NCBI GenBank assembly: GCA_012932295.1
Contig: JAAONU010000014.1
Location: forward strand, 41,524,770-41,588,769
Length of the DNA: 64,000 nucleotides
Direction: 5' to 3'
DNA from: Cyclina sinensis
Taxonomy: Eukaryota > Mollusca > Bivalvia > Venerida > Veneridae
Position 1 is the stretch's first letter. Every line of letters begins with the position of its first letter. Below, piece after piece: positions 1 through 11,395 of the stretch. Below the pieces are notes generated by a model. That model was not told the DNA's origin. It saw only the letters and a program-made list of their open reading frames with translations, and ran no database searches. The position numbers and the translations under genes are program-made.

Positions 1-144
1 GTTTCAGTGTTTTGAAAATGTAAATAACACCTTAGAATCCTTAAATACATACAAACTGGAAAGCAGATTAACTATGTCTATCAGTCAATTGATCGTCAAC
101 ACCTGTCACAGGATTTAAGTATTCAGCTGTCTCTATCTATCTAT

Positions 145-412
145 TTGAGATTATTTATTGTCGATTCCGGTTGCCCATATGACGGACGCCCTCTAAAGAG
201 ATTATTTATTTATGTTGTGGCGGTAGTGCAAGATACAGAAAGCATCCCATTCCAGAGACAGCCCTGGTTCTTTTGCATGCTCAGTGTACAGCACTGATCG
301 GTTTAACGTCTCATCCGAAAGACTATTAGTAATGTTAGTGCAGAAGCGGAGGATCTAACTCGGGATCCCTCGTTTATCAGTCCAGCGCGTTACCACTGGA
401 CCACATCCGCTC
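145..412 (-). mobile_element. tRNA-derived SINE, family 1, copy a
   Basis: Read on the minus strand, a tRNA-like head (about 412-345: A-box-like GTCCAGTGGTAACGCGC, then a degraded B box) leads into a conserved body with CTTTCGGATGAGACGTTAAACC. The body continues with the phrases 'GCATGCAAAAGAACCAGGG' and 'GGAATGGGATGCTTTCTGTAT', and ends in a GATAGATAG-rich tail near 150. The body resembles, from memory, a conserved central domain described in widely distributed metazoan SINEs. It lies head-to-head with the next copy. No TSD was resolved. Confidence 0.8.
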
Positions 413-454
413 CTAAGACCGCAGCTGACATAAAATCCTCCGCTTTATAAAAGG

Positions 455-735
455 GCGGATCAGCGGTCCAGTGGTAATGCGCTGGACTGGTAACCCAGGG
501 GTCTCGAGATCGATCTCCCGCTCCTCCACTAACATTACTAATTGTCTTTCGGATGATACGTTAAACCGAGGTCCCATATATAAGTGCTGTATACTGAGCA
601 TGCAAAAGAACCAGGGGTGTCTCTGGAATGGGATGCTTTCTGTATTTTGCGCTATCCCCATTAACATAAAATAACTAATCTCTTCAGGGGACGTAGGTCA
701 CATGGGCAACCGGTACCGTAGATAATAAACTCAAA
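455..735 (+). mobile_element. tRNA-derived SINE, family 1, copy b
   Basis: Plus-strand copy of the same SINE. The head at 457-530 has GGTCCAGTGGTAATGCGCTGG (A box region) and a B-box-like GGTCTCGAGATCGATC. The shared body (TTTCGGATGATACGTTAAACC at about 547-567) and a CAAACAGATAGATAG tail follow. The two heads face each other across about 40 bp, giving an inverted pair that could fold as a long hairpin in a transcript. Confidence 0.8.
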
Positions 736-746
736 CAGATAGATAG

Positions 747-1204
747 ACGTACATACTGTAACATATTTACAAAAGCGTCCTTGGATGGGCCAGTTCTAGT
801 CATGACTACGGTCAAGCCATACAGTCCGCTGTATCATACCAGTTATATTGGTTACAAAGTCACTAGTGACCCTAAATATATATATAAAAAACGAATTTCC
901 ATTCAAATTATTTTTTTATTCCCGTGATTGACTGGTTCAGTCATAAATGCAATACACAGCTGTTCTGAAAAGTATAATTCCATTTGTATAAATTAGGAGT
1001 AAAAGAACTCTGTATTTCTTCCAGGTGATATAATTTCTGAACATTCACATCACTCAACTGTTACGCATCTTGGTCAATTTGAACCGTAATATAACTTTAA
1101 ATGCTATATTTTTATTGTTTGAAGAGCGCAATATGTGTGATAAATGAAACCGTAGGTAATAGGTTTTTAGTTGAACCAGGGACCGTATATTAATAATAGT
1201 ATAG
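747..1204. other. No gene seen
   Basis: AT-rich sequence with no coding signal or repeat that I could resolve. Confidence 0.5.
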
Positions 1205-1300
1205 CCCAAGGATGAACCCAGAAAGCAGTCCGGGTAAAATAAATTGAAAGCACTTGTTTCGATGTAAGATGACTAAGTTTAAACTAAACTAAACGACCTA
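1205..1300 (+). repeat. 3' fragment of SINE family 2
   Basis: The segment AACCCAGAAAGCAGT...AAGCACTTGTTTCGATGTAA...AAACTAAACTAAA matches, with gaps, the 3' part of the SINE at 39966-40190 (minus) and the ends of the copies near 11.3 and 33.9 kb. The tRNA-like head is missing, so this is a truncated or decayed copy. Confidence 0.5.
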
Positions 1301-1369
1301 AACTTTTATTCACTAGGCTGGTGGTCCCTGACGGGCATTACCGTATTTGGAATATAGAAACTCTAATGC

Positions 1370-1490
1370 GCATGCGTGACGGAATTCCGCACGGAGATTT
1401 ACGAAGAAAAGTGTAACAGTCGCCATTTTGAATTTTTAGCTTTATAGAGTGAGTACTATCTGAGTTAAAACGAAATTATTTGTGGTAAGT
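1370..1490 (+). promoter_or_regulatory. Possible core promoter with NRF1- and YY1-like sites and a first splice donor
   Basis: ATGCGCATGCGTGAC (about 1366-1380) matches the NRF1 palindrome GCGCATGCGC closely. About 45 bp downstream, CGCCATTTTGAA (about 1421-1432) matches the YY1 core. A strong donor-like GTGGTAAGTAG follows at about 1483. This NRF1-YY1-donor order is typical of housekeeping promoters with a short noncoding first exon. No coding exon downstream could be tied to it, so the gene is unknown. Confidence 0.4.
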
Positions 1491-1618
1491 AGTACATTAA
1501 TTCGTTTAACAGACAAATATTTATAATATCTATCCGTATATTTTTATTTGCATGCTACAGGAACTGAAGCTTGTCGACAGAGCTCCGTTTCCTTACACTT
1601 TCAATACAATATTTGCTC

Positions 1619-1716
1619 CAATCTCATTAAAATCATTTCCTAATTTCGCTCCTCTACTTTACGCGATTAGCGTATAGAATAGGAGCTTAAGACTGGAGCT
1701 GATTTTAATGAGATTG
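1619..1716. mobile_element. 98-bp MITE with 17-bp TIRs and 9-bp target-site duplication
   Basis: CAATCTCATTAAAATCA (1619-1635) is repeated as a perfect inverted copy at 1700-1716. The element is bounded by the exact 9-bp direct repeat TATTTGCTC (1610-1618 and 1717-1725). Inside is a second, imperfect hairpin (GCTCCT...AGGAGC with ACGCGATTAGCGT at its tip). A 9-bp TSD is typical of Mutator-like elements; assignment to that superfamily is inference. Confidence 0.85.
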
Positions 1717-2440
1717 TATTTGCTCAAGCCCTGGCTACCGCTATGAAAATTATTTAAAATGAATTATTATATTGGATTTATATCGCTTCATTACTAGAAA
1801 ATCATGGTAAAATAACGGGTTTTATATTATAATGGTGTCGATGGAGGGTATCATATCATAGTTAACATGGTAAGAAAAGTAATAGGGGCATTTTCGGTGG
1901 TCGAAAACGTACCCAAGCCAAAACGTCCACATGTATATTTGACTTCGAACGTCAAACGATTAGTTAGAATTCGTATGTTTTCAGTAACATTTAGTTAAAT
2001 TTCAACACTCAAGCAGGCTGGATTTATATATTTTGAATATTTATAGAAATGGAAACTAAAACTCTAAACCTAACCTTGACTAAAAAGTTTTTTCAGCAGT
2101 AATGTTAAATATTGAAAAGAAATGAAAACACAAGCTGATGAATGATCGATTTCTTTAAATAGTTTTACTTTATAGTAACTGAATTTAATTAGTGCAGTTA
2201 GATCTTATTGATGGAGAAATCACAGTTTAATTGAATTTATGTTAAAGGGTTTTAAAGATGTAACAGTTTTAAAGTAATTTTTTAATATAACAAGTTTAAA
2301 AAAATGAATGTACATTGTGTGTACATGTATATAAGAAGAGGATCTAGTAGCCTAGCAGTTTTGCATTAATACTGATATAAGGGGCCAGTAGCAAGTTGAC
2401 TGTTATGATCATGAATTGTCTATACCCATAAAGAGCTCTA
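1717..2440. other. No gene seen
   Basis: AT-rich unique-looking sequence. No coding region or repeat was recognised. Confidence 0.5.
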
Positions 2441-2444
2441 TCTA

Positions 2445-2640
2445 TTTGAGTTTATTTATTGTCGCTGCCTGTTGCCTATATGACCAACCAGAGAGATCAG
2501 TTATTTTATGTTGCGGGGATAGTGCATTACTGCAATATACAGAAAGCGTCCCTGGTTTTTTTCGTTCCTCGGTGTAATCCGTGTATAGCACTGATACACA
2601 AAACCTCGTGTTTAACATCTGATTGGAAAGACAGATGGAT
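2445..2640 (-). mobile_element. SINE family 1, copy c, head-truncated
   Basis: Antisense copy. The tail TCTATTTGAGTTTATTTATTG is at 2446-2466, followed by the body elements GTTGCGGGGATAGTGC and ATACAGAAAGCGTCCC and a degraded version of the conserved central block near 2600-2630. The tRNA-like head is absent. Confidence 0.7.
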
Positions 2641-2699
2641 GCGCCCATGCAAGGAACAACCCTGCCATGCCACAAATGGATCTCCTATAATTAATAGAG

Positions 2700-3640
2700 T
2701 GTTTAGAGAAATTATATTTCATAAAAATGCATCCTTTTACAATCTTTGAATTTATTTTGACATTTAAAAATAGAACTGATTTTTCAGTGGATCGGGGCAT
2801 GTAAAGTGCATACATGTGAAGTGTGTTCTACCCTCCTGATGGGGATATTATCACAGGAAACCTTCATTGGGAATCTTACAAGTTTGTGAAGATGAGGATT
2901 AAAGAATTAATTCATGTAGGTTTTACTGTTCTGTTCATTTGCTGTGTAATTTGTATCAAGTATTCATAGCTATAAAGATTAGTCTTTAGATGTTCATAAT
3001 GAATGAATGGAAATACTGCCTTAAAGTTACCTCAGTATTTCCCAAGATTGTGCTAAATAAATTCAAGTAAGCAAAGCTGTAAACCTCTGTCTGTGTATAT
3101 TCAGTATGTACATATTGATTACATAATGTTCAGTGTATGTCATAGTGATTACATTTATTCAGTACAGACAACTCTTTTCATCATGAACTTCTTAGCTTCA
3201 AAGTGCTAATGGAGGAGCACTGCGAGCAGCCTTTGTGCATTGTAAGTACCCGGTAGTGCATCATTTGCATGTAGCTTGCTAGAACGTAAGTATAAAATGA
3301 AGATAATTTAATTTCAGCATGGTGTTGGTCATAGGGTAGTTCTTCTGTGGGATAATGGACAGGCTTGGACATTGGTTAGAAGTGGCTTGAGGTGAAGAGT
3401 CCACACTGCTGCAAGAAGCAATAAAAAATATAAGGTAAGGATATAGAAAAATCACCAGTATGCAGACTATGTTCAGTTTGCTGTTATTGAAGACATTAAC
3501 CCTTATTTACTCTCAGTTCTGACTTTTCTGGAATGTTAACCTGAGCATAGGGTGTTACTGTGACTTTTTATAACCCCCACCAAATTTTGTGTGGATATCT
3601 AAGAGTCATCTTATGGGTGGTTTGTTTGCCATTGCAGAAA
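2700..3640. other. No confident gene
   Basis: AT-rich. A 33-nt open stretch from ATG 3209 runs into a donor-like GTAAGT at 3242, but nothing supports it as a real coding exon. Confidence 0.4.
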
Positions 3641-3649
3641 TCTTGTGAA

Positions 3650-4320
3650 GAGAACTTTTTCCAGATTCTTAGAATTCTCAGTTTGAAACTTGGTGTGCTT
3701 GCTCACCAGTAAGTGTAGATGTGCGTGTTGCATTTTTTATATGTGCCAGTGTGTGCTCGGTTAAATTACAGCACATGCAAGCAAAACCTGAGTGACACAA
3801 ACTAAATCCATATTTCTAGCAGTATCAAATTTTTGTAACTTGACATGGTCACCAATAAGTGTACATTTGTATGAGGTGTTTTTCATGCACACCAGTACCT
3901 GTACTGAGGTTTCAAAGTCTGTCATAGTAAACTCTTGTGAAGCAAACTACATCAACATTGAAAGGACTATCTGTAACTTGATGTGCATGATCACCAAAAA
4001 TTGTTAATCATGCACACCAGTAAGTGTAGTTGTGAGTAAGTAGTTTTCATGCACACCAATGTCTGCACTGAGGTTTTCCAGCCCATTATAGCAAAATTTT
4101 GTTACACATACATCCACATTTCTAGGACTATCTGTTTGTAACTTGATGTGCATGATCACCAAACAGTGTCAATTTGTTTGAGGTGTTAATCATGCACACC
4201 AGTGCCTGCATTGAGGTTTAATCAAAACATGATGCAAACTTCTTTCATATCTCTAGGACAGTCGATTTGAAACTTGGTGAGCAAGATAACCAATAAGTGT
4301 ATATGTGGAAGGCATGTTTT
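3650..4320. repeat. Degenerate tandem array, period about 140-165 bp
   Basis: Phrases such as GTAACTTGATGTGCATGATCACC, CATGCACACCAGT, CTGCACTGAGGTTT and TCTAGGACTATCTGTTTG recur four to five times in fixed order. It abuts the dispersed repeat beginning near 4322 and may be its variable part. Confidence 0.65.
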
Positions 4321-4321
4321 A

Positions 4322-5272
4322 TATTTCCCCCTTTTGTGTCACCTGCTACAAAGTAGCTGCGACATATAGGGATCACTTCTCTGTCGTCTGTCTGTCCTTC
4401 TGTCACAAAACTTGTGCGGACTACTCCTCAATAACTACTGGGGCAATTTCATCTAAACTTTATAGGAATAATCAGTACCAAGTCTAGTTGTGCATATCAT
4501 CGGCATTTTCCAGTTTAATGATTATTGAAATTTGCTCATAAGGATAATGTCTTGAATATTTTTGAAACTGTATCAAAATTGTTAAAAAATTATGTCACCA
4601 TCTAGGAAACCTTGTGATCACTTGTGATAACACTTACCTCCCAATCTTGATGAGTTTGAAACTGGGACACATTGAGTCAAAAATTTAATCATCAGCTCAT
4701 ACATTTGTATCGGTGGAGAGCCTGGCAGGCATTCCAGTTCAAATGTTTTTCAAAATCTTTCTAGAAATTGCTTAGGATGTCTTCTAGACAAACTCAGAAT
4801 TACAATTTATTGGGTAAAGAACTAGGTCACCGGATACCCTGTGCATACTCTTTAGAGGTCAGCTTTTTGGCTGAGTCTTCATGAAACTGTTAGAATATTT
4901 GTTTTGTTTAACTTTCAGATGAGTTAGAAATTAGGTCTTACAGTATTGGAAAAAAGGTCATAAGTATAGATTGTGAGCACTCTAGAGGTTGCATTTTTAA
5001 TGGAAGATTCGTTGAAACATGACCTGAATTTTTGTGTTGATGGACTCTAGATTTAGTTCAAAATTATGTCATGGGCAGAAAAACTAGGTAACAAGCTGTG
5101 GTCATAGATAAACTGTGGTACTCATATATGCACTTTATGAAACTTGGACAAGTTCTAAAATAGGTCATTGTCAAAACCAGATAGATGCATGTTAATAATT
5201 TTTACTATTATGCTTTTCAGTGAAAACAGTGGTACCCATTTGAGTGTTATAGAGCCATTACACCCTCTTGTT
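4322..5272 (+). repeat. Dispersed repeat ending in a GCCATTACACCCTCTTGTT-type 3' end
   Basis: Starts near TTTTGTGTCACCTGCTACAAAG, continues with CGACATATAGGGATCACTT and a (CTGTCTGT)-rich stretch, carries degenerate 'AGGTCA' phrases, and ends AGAGCCATTACACCCTCTTGTTG. The 3' end resembles that of the AGCTCACC repeats nearby, while the 5' end resembles the copy at 60.8-61.3 kb. Confidence 0.5.
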
Positions 5273-5335
5273 GAAGTAGGGTATTGAATATTAAACTATT
5301 ATTAATAAATATGTAGTCTGAATTTTCCTATTCCG

Positions 5336-6933
5336 TTTTAGCTCATCTGAGCACTGTCTGCTCAGGTTTATCTTTTGTGAAGATCTCTCTCTCACTCACC
5401 CTATTACTTACAGGTGTTGTTTTTATTTCAGATAATGCTATTGTCTTGAAATGACTAGCACCAAACAGATGGGTGGTTAGAAGGCTTAACATAAAATCCC
5501 ATGTACCAACTGTGTCAAAGGAAGATGGCTGGGTAACTTTTCTTGTTAATTATTTTTTGGACTGAGCATTTGCTCAGTGAGAGCTATTGTGAACACATTC
5601 TGTTCATCATCAACCACCTTTATTTAACAACATCTCCTCTTTAACACTGGACCTAAGTTAATGAAACATTGCAGGATTGTTCCTTACATGAAGCTGTACC
5701 AAAGTCATAGTTACTTTAAAAAAAAAAATAAAATAATCCTGAGCATAGGCTGAGGGCAAGCTATTGTGATTGCTGGATAAGTCAGCTTTGATATCTCTGT
5801 TAAGTTTGAAACGATCATTTAAGATCAGGGATGATGTCACCAGGCCAAATCAAAGGAAAACCTTGTTAACACTAAAGAGAGCACATTTTTAAGTCAAGTC
5901 TTGATGGAAGTTTTTCAGTATGTTTGCTGCTATGATATGTAGGACAAGCTTGTAACTTGGTTATGTCAGGTCAGCATGATTTTCTGTCAGTGTTTGTTTT
6001 TATGATTCCTTGGATGAGTTCAGACAAGGGTCATCTAAGGTCAAAAACTAGGGCATAGGCTTAAATCCAAAGAAAATCTTGTTAATGCTGTTCAGGCCAA
6101 AAGTCTGTCATCACGATTTTCGGTCACAGTGTTTGTGTTGAAGATTTCTAGGTCATATTTGAATATGTGTTTCCTTGGGTAAATCAACCAAAAAACCGTG
6201 TTAAGACTCAAGAAATCACGTTTAAAAGTCAGGTATCATGTTGTTGTTTTTTTTAATGTATGTGTTGTAGATGTCTAGGTCAAATGTGAATATAGGTCAT
6301 CTGGGGTAAAATACTAGGCCATAAGGTAATAAACTAGGGCACTGGATTAAATGAAATTATGGATATTCTACTTGTCTGAAACTGTATGCCTTAGAGCTAA
6401 GTTATATTGTTTGTTGCATTGTCTACTGGATATTTACCAAATTTGTTGAAATTATGCTCCTGGGGTCAAAATTGGCCCTGCCTCAAAGGGTCATATTTGT
6501 GTACAATGTTTGATATTTGAAAATCCTTGTCAGAAACTGTATGCTCTAGACCGTCTAAAGATATTTGATATGTAACATTGTATAGTTGCCCTCTCTGAAG
6601 ATTCTTCAAAGTACTACCCTGGGGTCAAAATTTACCATGCCCAGGTGTCATTTATTTCATGATTCATTTTTTGAAGGAGAAATTTGAAAATCTTCCTGTC
6701 TGAAACCTTTCGGCCTGTGCAGCATAGTATAGTGGATACATACTAAGCATATTCAAATTATGTCCCTATGGTTAAAATTGGCCCAGTCCAAGGGTTTTAT
6801 TTGTATAGAATATAATATCTATAAAAATCTTCAATTCAAGATCTGTTATTTTGCTTTTAATGTTTTCTTAACAGCAGACCCTGAGCAAAAGTACTCAGGT
6901 GAGCATTCAATGGCCATCATGGCCTTCTTGTTA
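5336..6933 (+). repeat. AGCTCACC/GGTGAGC dispersed repeat, copy 1
   Basis: The 5' end is TTTTAGCTCATCTGAGCACTG. The body is made of degenerate units with AAACTAGGGCATAGG and TCTAGGTCA. The 3' end is AGTACTCAGGTGAGCATTC then TGGCCATCATGGCCTTCTTGTT. The subterminal AGCTCA/TGAGC(T) inverted repeats plus a terminal GGCCATCATGGCC hairpin recur in the copies near 7.9, 14.0, 15.0, 19.3 and 56.6 kb. This looks like a non-autonomous mobile element; Helentron-type affinity is only a hypothesis. Confidence 0.65.
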
Positions 6934-7675
6934 CTGGTACTCACACTGGTGCTGACAGGGTGAACTTAGTGCATGTGACATTGTCTTTGTCACAACTCTG
7001 GGTACGATTTAAACGGACAACCTTGAATATTAATGACTATATTACATTTAAGTAAATAGAGCTATTAAAGGGTAATATCTTGTTCCAAGTTAACACAATT
7101 TTTTCAATATAGGTCCTTCCGTGTAAAAGTAAGTGTGGTCATTTTTCTAATTTCTAGTTATTATTTCAGCTATGGTGCTCAGTGGAGAAATGCTTTAGTA
7201 TCAGTAGATGACTATGCCAGAGTTGACTAGAAAAAGACATTCAGGGAACTGACAATACTATCATAAGCACTGGAGATGCATTCCTGAAAATTGTTTTGAG
7301 CAACAGGTGGATCCAGTCTTTGCATTTAAATTCGATATTCAAGGACAGAATGGACACAGACTGGAAACTAAGTTGTGAAATTCTGATTGCGCAGTATTGA
7401 GGATAGCAACATAAATTTTGTACTAAAAAGATATTATATACACACTTTTTTGTGCCACTGAGTATGTACAAAAACAGGAACAAAGATGTGTGGAAAAATC
7501 AGTGTTGTTATAAAAATTATCTGAAACAGCTTAGTTTTCTAATTTGTTGCACTGAAAAATGAAAAAACATGATTTTCCAGTTATAAATTTCTTTTATTAA
7601 AAAAACAAGCATTTTGTGCCTTTTCAAAATCACACACCAATTATCATGATTGACCTGCATGGATACAGAATAGAC

Positions 7676-7737
7676 TAGTATATTTTAACTGAAAAATATT
7701 GAACATTAGTATATTTTAACTGAAAAATATTGAACAT
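7676..7737. repeat. 31-bp perfect tandem duplication
   Basis: A 31-bp unit (7676-7706), beginning TAGTATATTTTAACTG and ending TATTGAACAT, is immediately repeated at 7707-7737 without mismatch, which implies a recent slippage event. Confidence 0.9.
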
Positions 7738-7852
7738 AAAGTTCATGTTTTGAGAGTAACATGGTCAAAAAGAAATATTTTTTTATTTTTTTTTTTCATG
7801 GAGTAAATGACTCTGGACAAAAGTTCAACTTTTTGGTTTTTTTTTTACCTTA

Positions 7853-8533
7853 CTGCTCCCCAGAGCTGAGGGTGAGCTTAAAGGATTGTTGAATGTCTGG
7901 TGTCCGTCTTCTTCAATTGGTTTGTTAACACTCAGAAGGTTATAATTTTTACATAATTTAGTAATTATCATAAATCTTGTTCAGAATGATTGTCTCTATA
8001 AAATTTTGGAAAAGTTCGAATATGGTTCATGTCAGTTTTAAAACTAGGTCACAAGGCCAGATTGAAGGACATCCTTTTTAACACACTAGAGGCCACAATG
8101 CCACAATTTTTGTTCAAATGACATGAAAACTTGTCAGAATGTTTGTCTTGATGATAACTAGGTCAAGTCAAATATGGGTAATCTTTTGTCAGAAACTAGG
8201 TTATAGGGTCAAAACATAGAACAAATGTGGTTAAAACTCTAGAGGCTACATTTTCTTTCTAAATGTAATGAAAATTTGTCAGAAAGTTTTTCTTGATAGT
8301 ATCTAGGTCATTTTCAAATGTGGGTCATCGGGTCGAAAACTAGGTCCTGGGGTCAAAACATAGAAAAACCTTAATAACATTCTAGAGGCTATGTTTTCTT
8401 TCTGTCATGAAAATTTGTCAGAATGTCTTGATGATGTCTAGGTCAACTTTGAATACATGTTATCTGGGGTAAAAAAAAAGGTCATCGAGTTAAAACATAA
8501 ATTTACTTTAAGGGCCACCATGACCCGCTTGTT
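7853..8533 (+). repeat. AGCTCACC/GGTGAGC dispersed repeat, copy 2 (short)
   Basis: Begins CCCCAGAGCTGAGGGTGAGCT, contains repeated 'AACTAGGTCA...GTCAAAACATAGA' and 'AATTTGTCAGAA' units, and ends AAGGGCCACCATGACCCGCTTGTT, a mutated form of the family's GGGCCATCATGGCCC end. Confidence 0.6.
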
Positions 8534-8539
8534 TTATTT

Positions 8540-9427
8540 CATGCTGATTTCCTGTCTTATTGTCTGCATTAATTCATGTTTTGATAATAATCATGTTGTA
8601 ATAGTAACATTATGTTGTTGTGCATGCATCAGTCTTGTGACCTTTACCTTGATCTACCAACCTACTTCCTTGTTTTTTATAGCTGCAACATTTAAATTTG
8701 AACTATATAATTTTGAATGTAGGTTTAAAAAATGACATTTGACCTACTTTCTGATTGTTTAAGGTGTGTATATATAATTTAGACCATGACTGTGTACACT
8801 TGCTTTCAGGCTTTAACTTAAGTTGAACCTCTTTTATTTTAAGCCTCTGCAGTGAAATTTGTCAGACATGTTCAGTTTTGCTTGCACATTAATACATTTC
8901 CACTTTAAAAACTTGCTTTTTAGTGAACTTAATTTTGTATGTCATAGTATGCTGTACTTCATCTGATTATGGCCCTCTTGTTGACACCACTGACACTTTA
9001 CAGCACACAAAAGGCAAGGTAGGAATGATTTGGGTACAAATAAAGATCATTCGTGCTGGTAAAATACCTTGCGGGGAAATAAGAACTGGGACATTTTAAA
9101 CTGAAATAGTTATCAACTCATGTACTTACGGTATTAATATTTTATTGTAAATTTCAGTTTTAGAGAAAATAGTTTTAAGTTCAGACCACTTTTTGCATTT
9201 CAGTTGCATGTTTGCGTTGAATGTCCAATGTGAAAATAAATACTTTACTTCAGTCATTGTTATTCAGTTCATTAAACCTTACACAGGAAAGAAGTAAGCT
9301 GTGATATGCCATTATATATAGTCTTTAGAGAAAAAGTATTGTACATGATTTCTAGGCCTTCAGCAGTGAACGTTAAAAGGCTTAATGGTTTTATAATTAG
9401 GGAACTGTTTGTTTGTGTTAGGATTTT
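8540..9427. other. No gene seen
   Basis: AT-rich sequence. No coding pattern, splice-consistent exon or repeat end was recognised. Confidence 0.45.
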
Positions 9428-10015
9428 TAGCTCCACTTTTTGTTGGTTGACCTATTTGTTAAGGTCCATTTCCTCAGACTATCAAAGATATTCACTTCAA
9501 ATTTGGAATACTAGTTCACTATCAAAATGTGACACCATTTCTTAAGGGCAGATAACCCTCAAATTTATTTTTACAAAGTTATGCCCCTTTTTCGACTTAG
9601 AATTTCTCAAAAAGTGTCAAAGATATTCCCTTCAATCTTGGAATATTGATCGCCATCAAGACCTATACCAGTATTGTTGGCACTCATGTCCCAGGGATAA
9701 AAATTAGCCCCACCCTACGGGCAACATGATTTTGCTTAGACATGTAAAGGAAACAACTTATGGCATAGCACAAAGCCTAGAACTGAACTATTTACCTACT
9801 TGGGATGGGTAGGTACTTTCCCCTCCCCACAAAAAAAATTATGCATGAGTAACCCCCACTACACCCTACCACCCAATTTCTTTTGCCTGACTTCTCCAGA
9901 CGCACACAAACAGCCATTCCACTCCCCCACCCCACCCCTTAAAAATACTCTTCTTACATGAGTAGGTACTTGCTTCCCCACTCATTTTTTTTTCACTTTG
10001 GCCTCTTGTTTGACT
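9428..10015 (+). repeat. Probable divergent dispersed repeat
   Basis: Starts TTTTTAGCTCCACTTTTTG, contains 'AAAGATATTCACTTCAAATTTGGAATA' style units and a C-rich low-complexity tract (about 9820-9950), and ends TTTGGCCTCTTGTTTG. It resembles the style of its neighbours, but the boundaries are uncertain. Confidence 0.35.
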
Positions 10016-10376
10016 TAGCATATATTTTTTATGCAACACTGAGAAAAGTGAGCGTGCTGTCCGCGGGAAGGTCTTGTTTTAACCAGGCATCATGAATATT
10101 TAATGTGTTGAGAAAGACTAGTCCATTCAGCTTGGTGGATTTTTTGGCTACATTTTTGTCATAACAGAAGAGAGTCTTTTTCCGTATCAAACTTTGTGCA
10201 TGAACGTATGCGCCTTACAATTTGTCGTTGTTCATATGATAAGACATTATTGGCCATATTCTGCTCTAAATCGTCATTTAAACTGTCTCAGTCGAACATG
10301 CATCAAAACTGAAAACACTGAAATCTCTTGTGTTAAAAACAAAAAGAAAATCATTTGCAGTATAACTTCCTTTTAA

Positions 10377-10630
10377 TTAATCTCGATTTGAATTTATCGT
10401 CGGTACCTGTTGCCCATGTGACTGACGCCCCCATGAAGAGACTAGCTATTTTATGTTGTCGGGGATAGTGCCACATACAGAAAGCATCCCATTCCAGAGG
10501 AACACCTGTACTTTTCCATGCTCGGAGTATAGCGCTGATACATAGGGACATCGGTTTAACCGGAAGACAGCTATGTTAATGGAGGAGCGGGAGATCGTAC
10601 TCGCGACCCCTTGATTACCAGTCAGGTACA
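10377..10630 (-). mobile_element. SINE family 1, copy d
   Basis: Antisense copy. The tail TCGATTTGAATTTATCGTCGG is at about 10383. The body phrases CATGAAGAGACTAGC, GTCGGGGATAGTGCC, ACAGAAAGCATCCCATTCCAGAGG and ATCGGTTTAACC follow, and a partial tRNA-like head (GGAGGAGCGGGAGATCG...) runs to about 10625, where the copy breaks off. Confidence 0.75.
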
Positions 10631-10639
10631 AATATATTG

Positions 10640-11180
10640 CAGGTTTGGCGTGAGTTTGCGCAAAGTTGGCTGAGTTTGAACGCTGACATTTCTGTCACTA
10701 AGTAAACAAAAATCTTAACTTGTTTGGTATTGATACGAGTCACATCAACGGATTAGAGAATGCTTTTACCGACCACGTAACTTTCAGTGCAGCCAAACTC
10801 AGTAAATACACAATCTTAATTTCCTTCGAACCGTTCCCTGTATACGCATTTGAAAAGTGGATAGAATACGTTTTGGTGTTAGTCTAAAAATCAAAAAATA
10901 CCAATAAGAAATATGTAGAATAAGCCCTTTGGTCAATATTTGTGTCGCTTAGATGTCTCTAACATAGGGAACTGTACTGCACAGCAATCATTGAAACAGT
11001 TAAAGACCTATACAATGTTCTCATTCCAATTCTATAATTGATAAGAACATGACAAAGTGAACATGTGTTATTATCTTGTTGGTAGATACTTCTTTTCTAT
11101 CCATATGTAGCGGGTTAAGTATTGTTCTTCTAATGACAATATCTTAATGGCATTTAAGTAGTCTTGAACGCCCCAATGTT
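10640..11180. other. No gene seen
   Basis: No coding signal, repeat or structured motif was recognised. Confidence 0.45.
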
Positions 11181-11184
11181 TTCC

Positions 11185-11395
11185 TTCAATCAAGAGGGCC
11201 GGAGTCCCGATCTGGAAGTCCTTAATTCGAAACAAAGGAATTAAAGTGTTAAGAGTCTCCGAATTCTACATCATCGGGGCGAGTACTGGTCTAAACCCAG
11301 AATACATACATCGAGTGGGATTGCTATAAGTCGCAAGAAATTGCTGAACTATTACGTTTAAGCTTATAAAAATAAAAAAAGAAACTAGGGTTAGG
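11185..11395 (+). mobile_element. SINE family 2 copy, diverged
   Basis: A degraded tRNA-like head (GGGCCGGAGTCCCGATCTGGAAG, B-box-like TTAATTCGAAAC) leads into GGCGAGTACTGGTCTAAACCCAG and ATAAGTCGCAAGAAATT. These tail phrases also occur in the copies at 33.8-34.0 kb and (minus strand) 40.0-40.2 kb. Confidence 0.55.

Noticed and set aside
3204..3241. Short ATG exon MEEHCEQPLCI ending at a GTAAGT
   Set aside because: Thirty-three coding bases with a weak acceptor and no supported partner exon.
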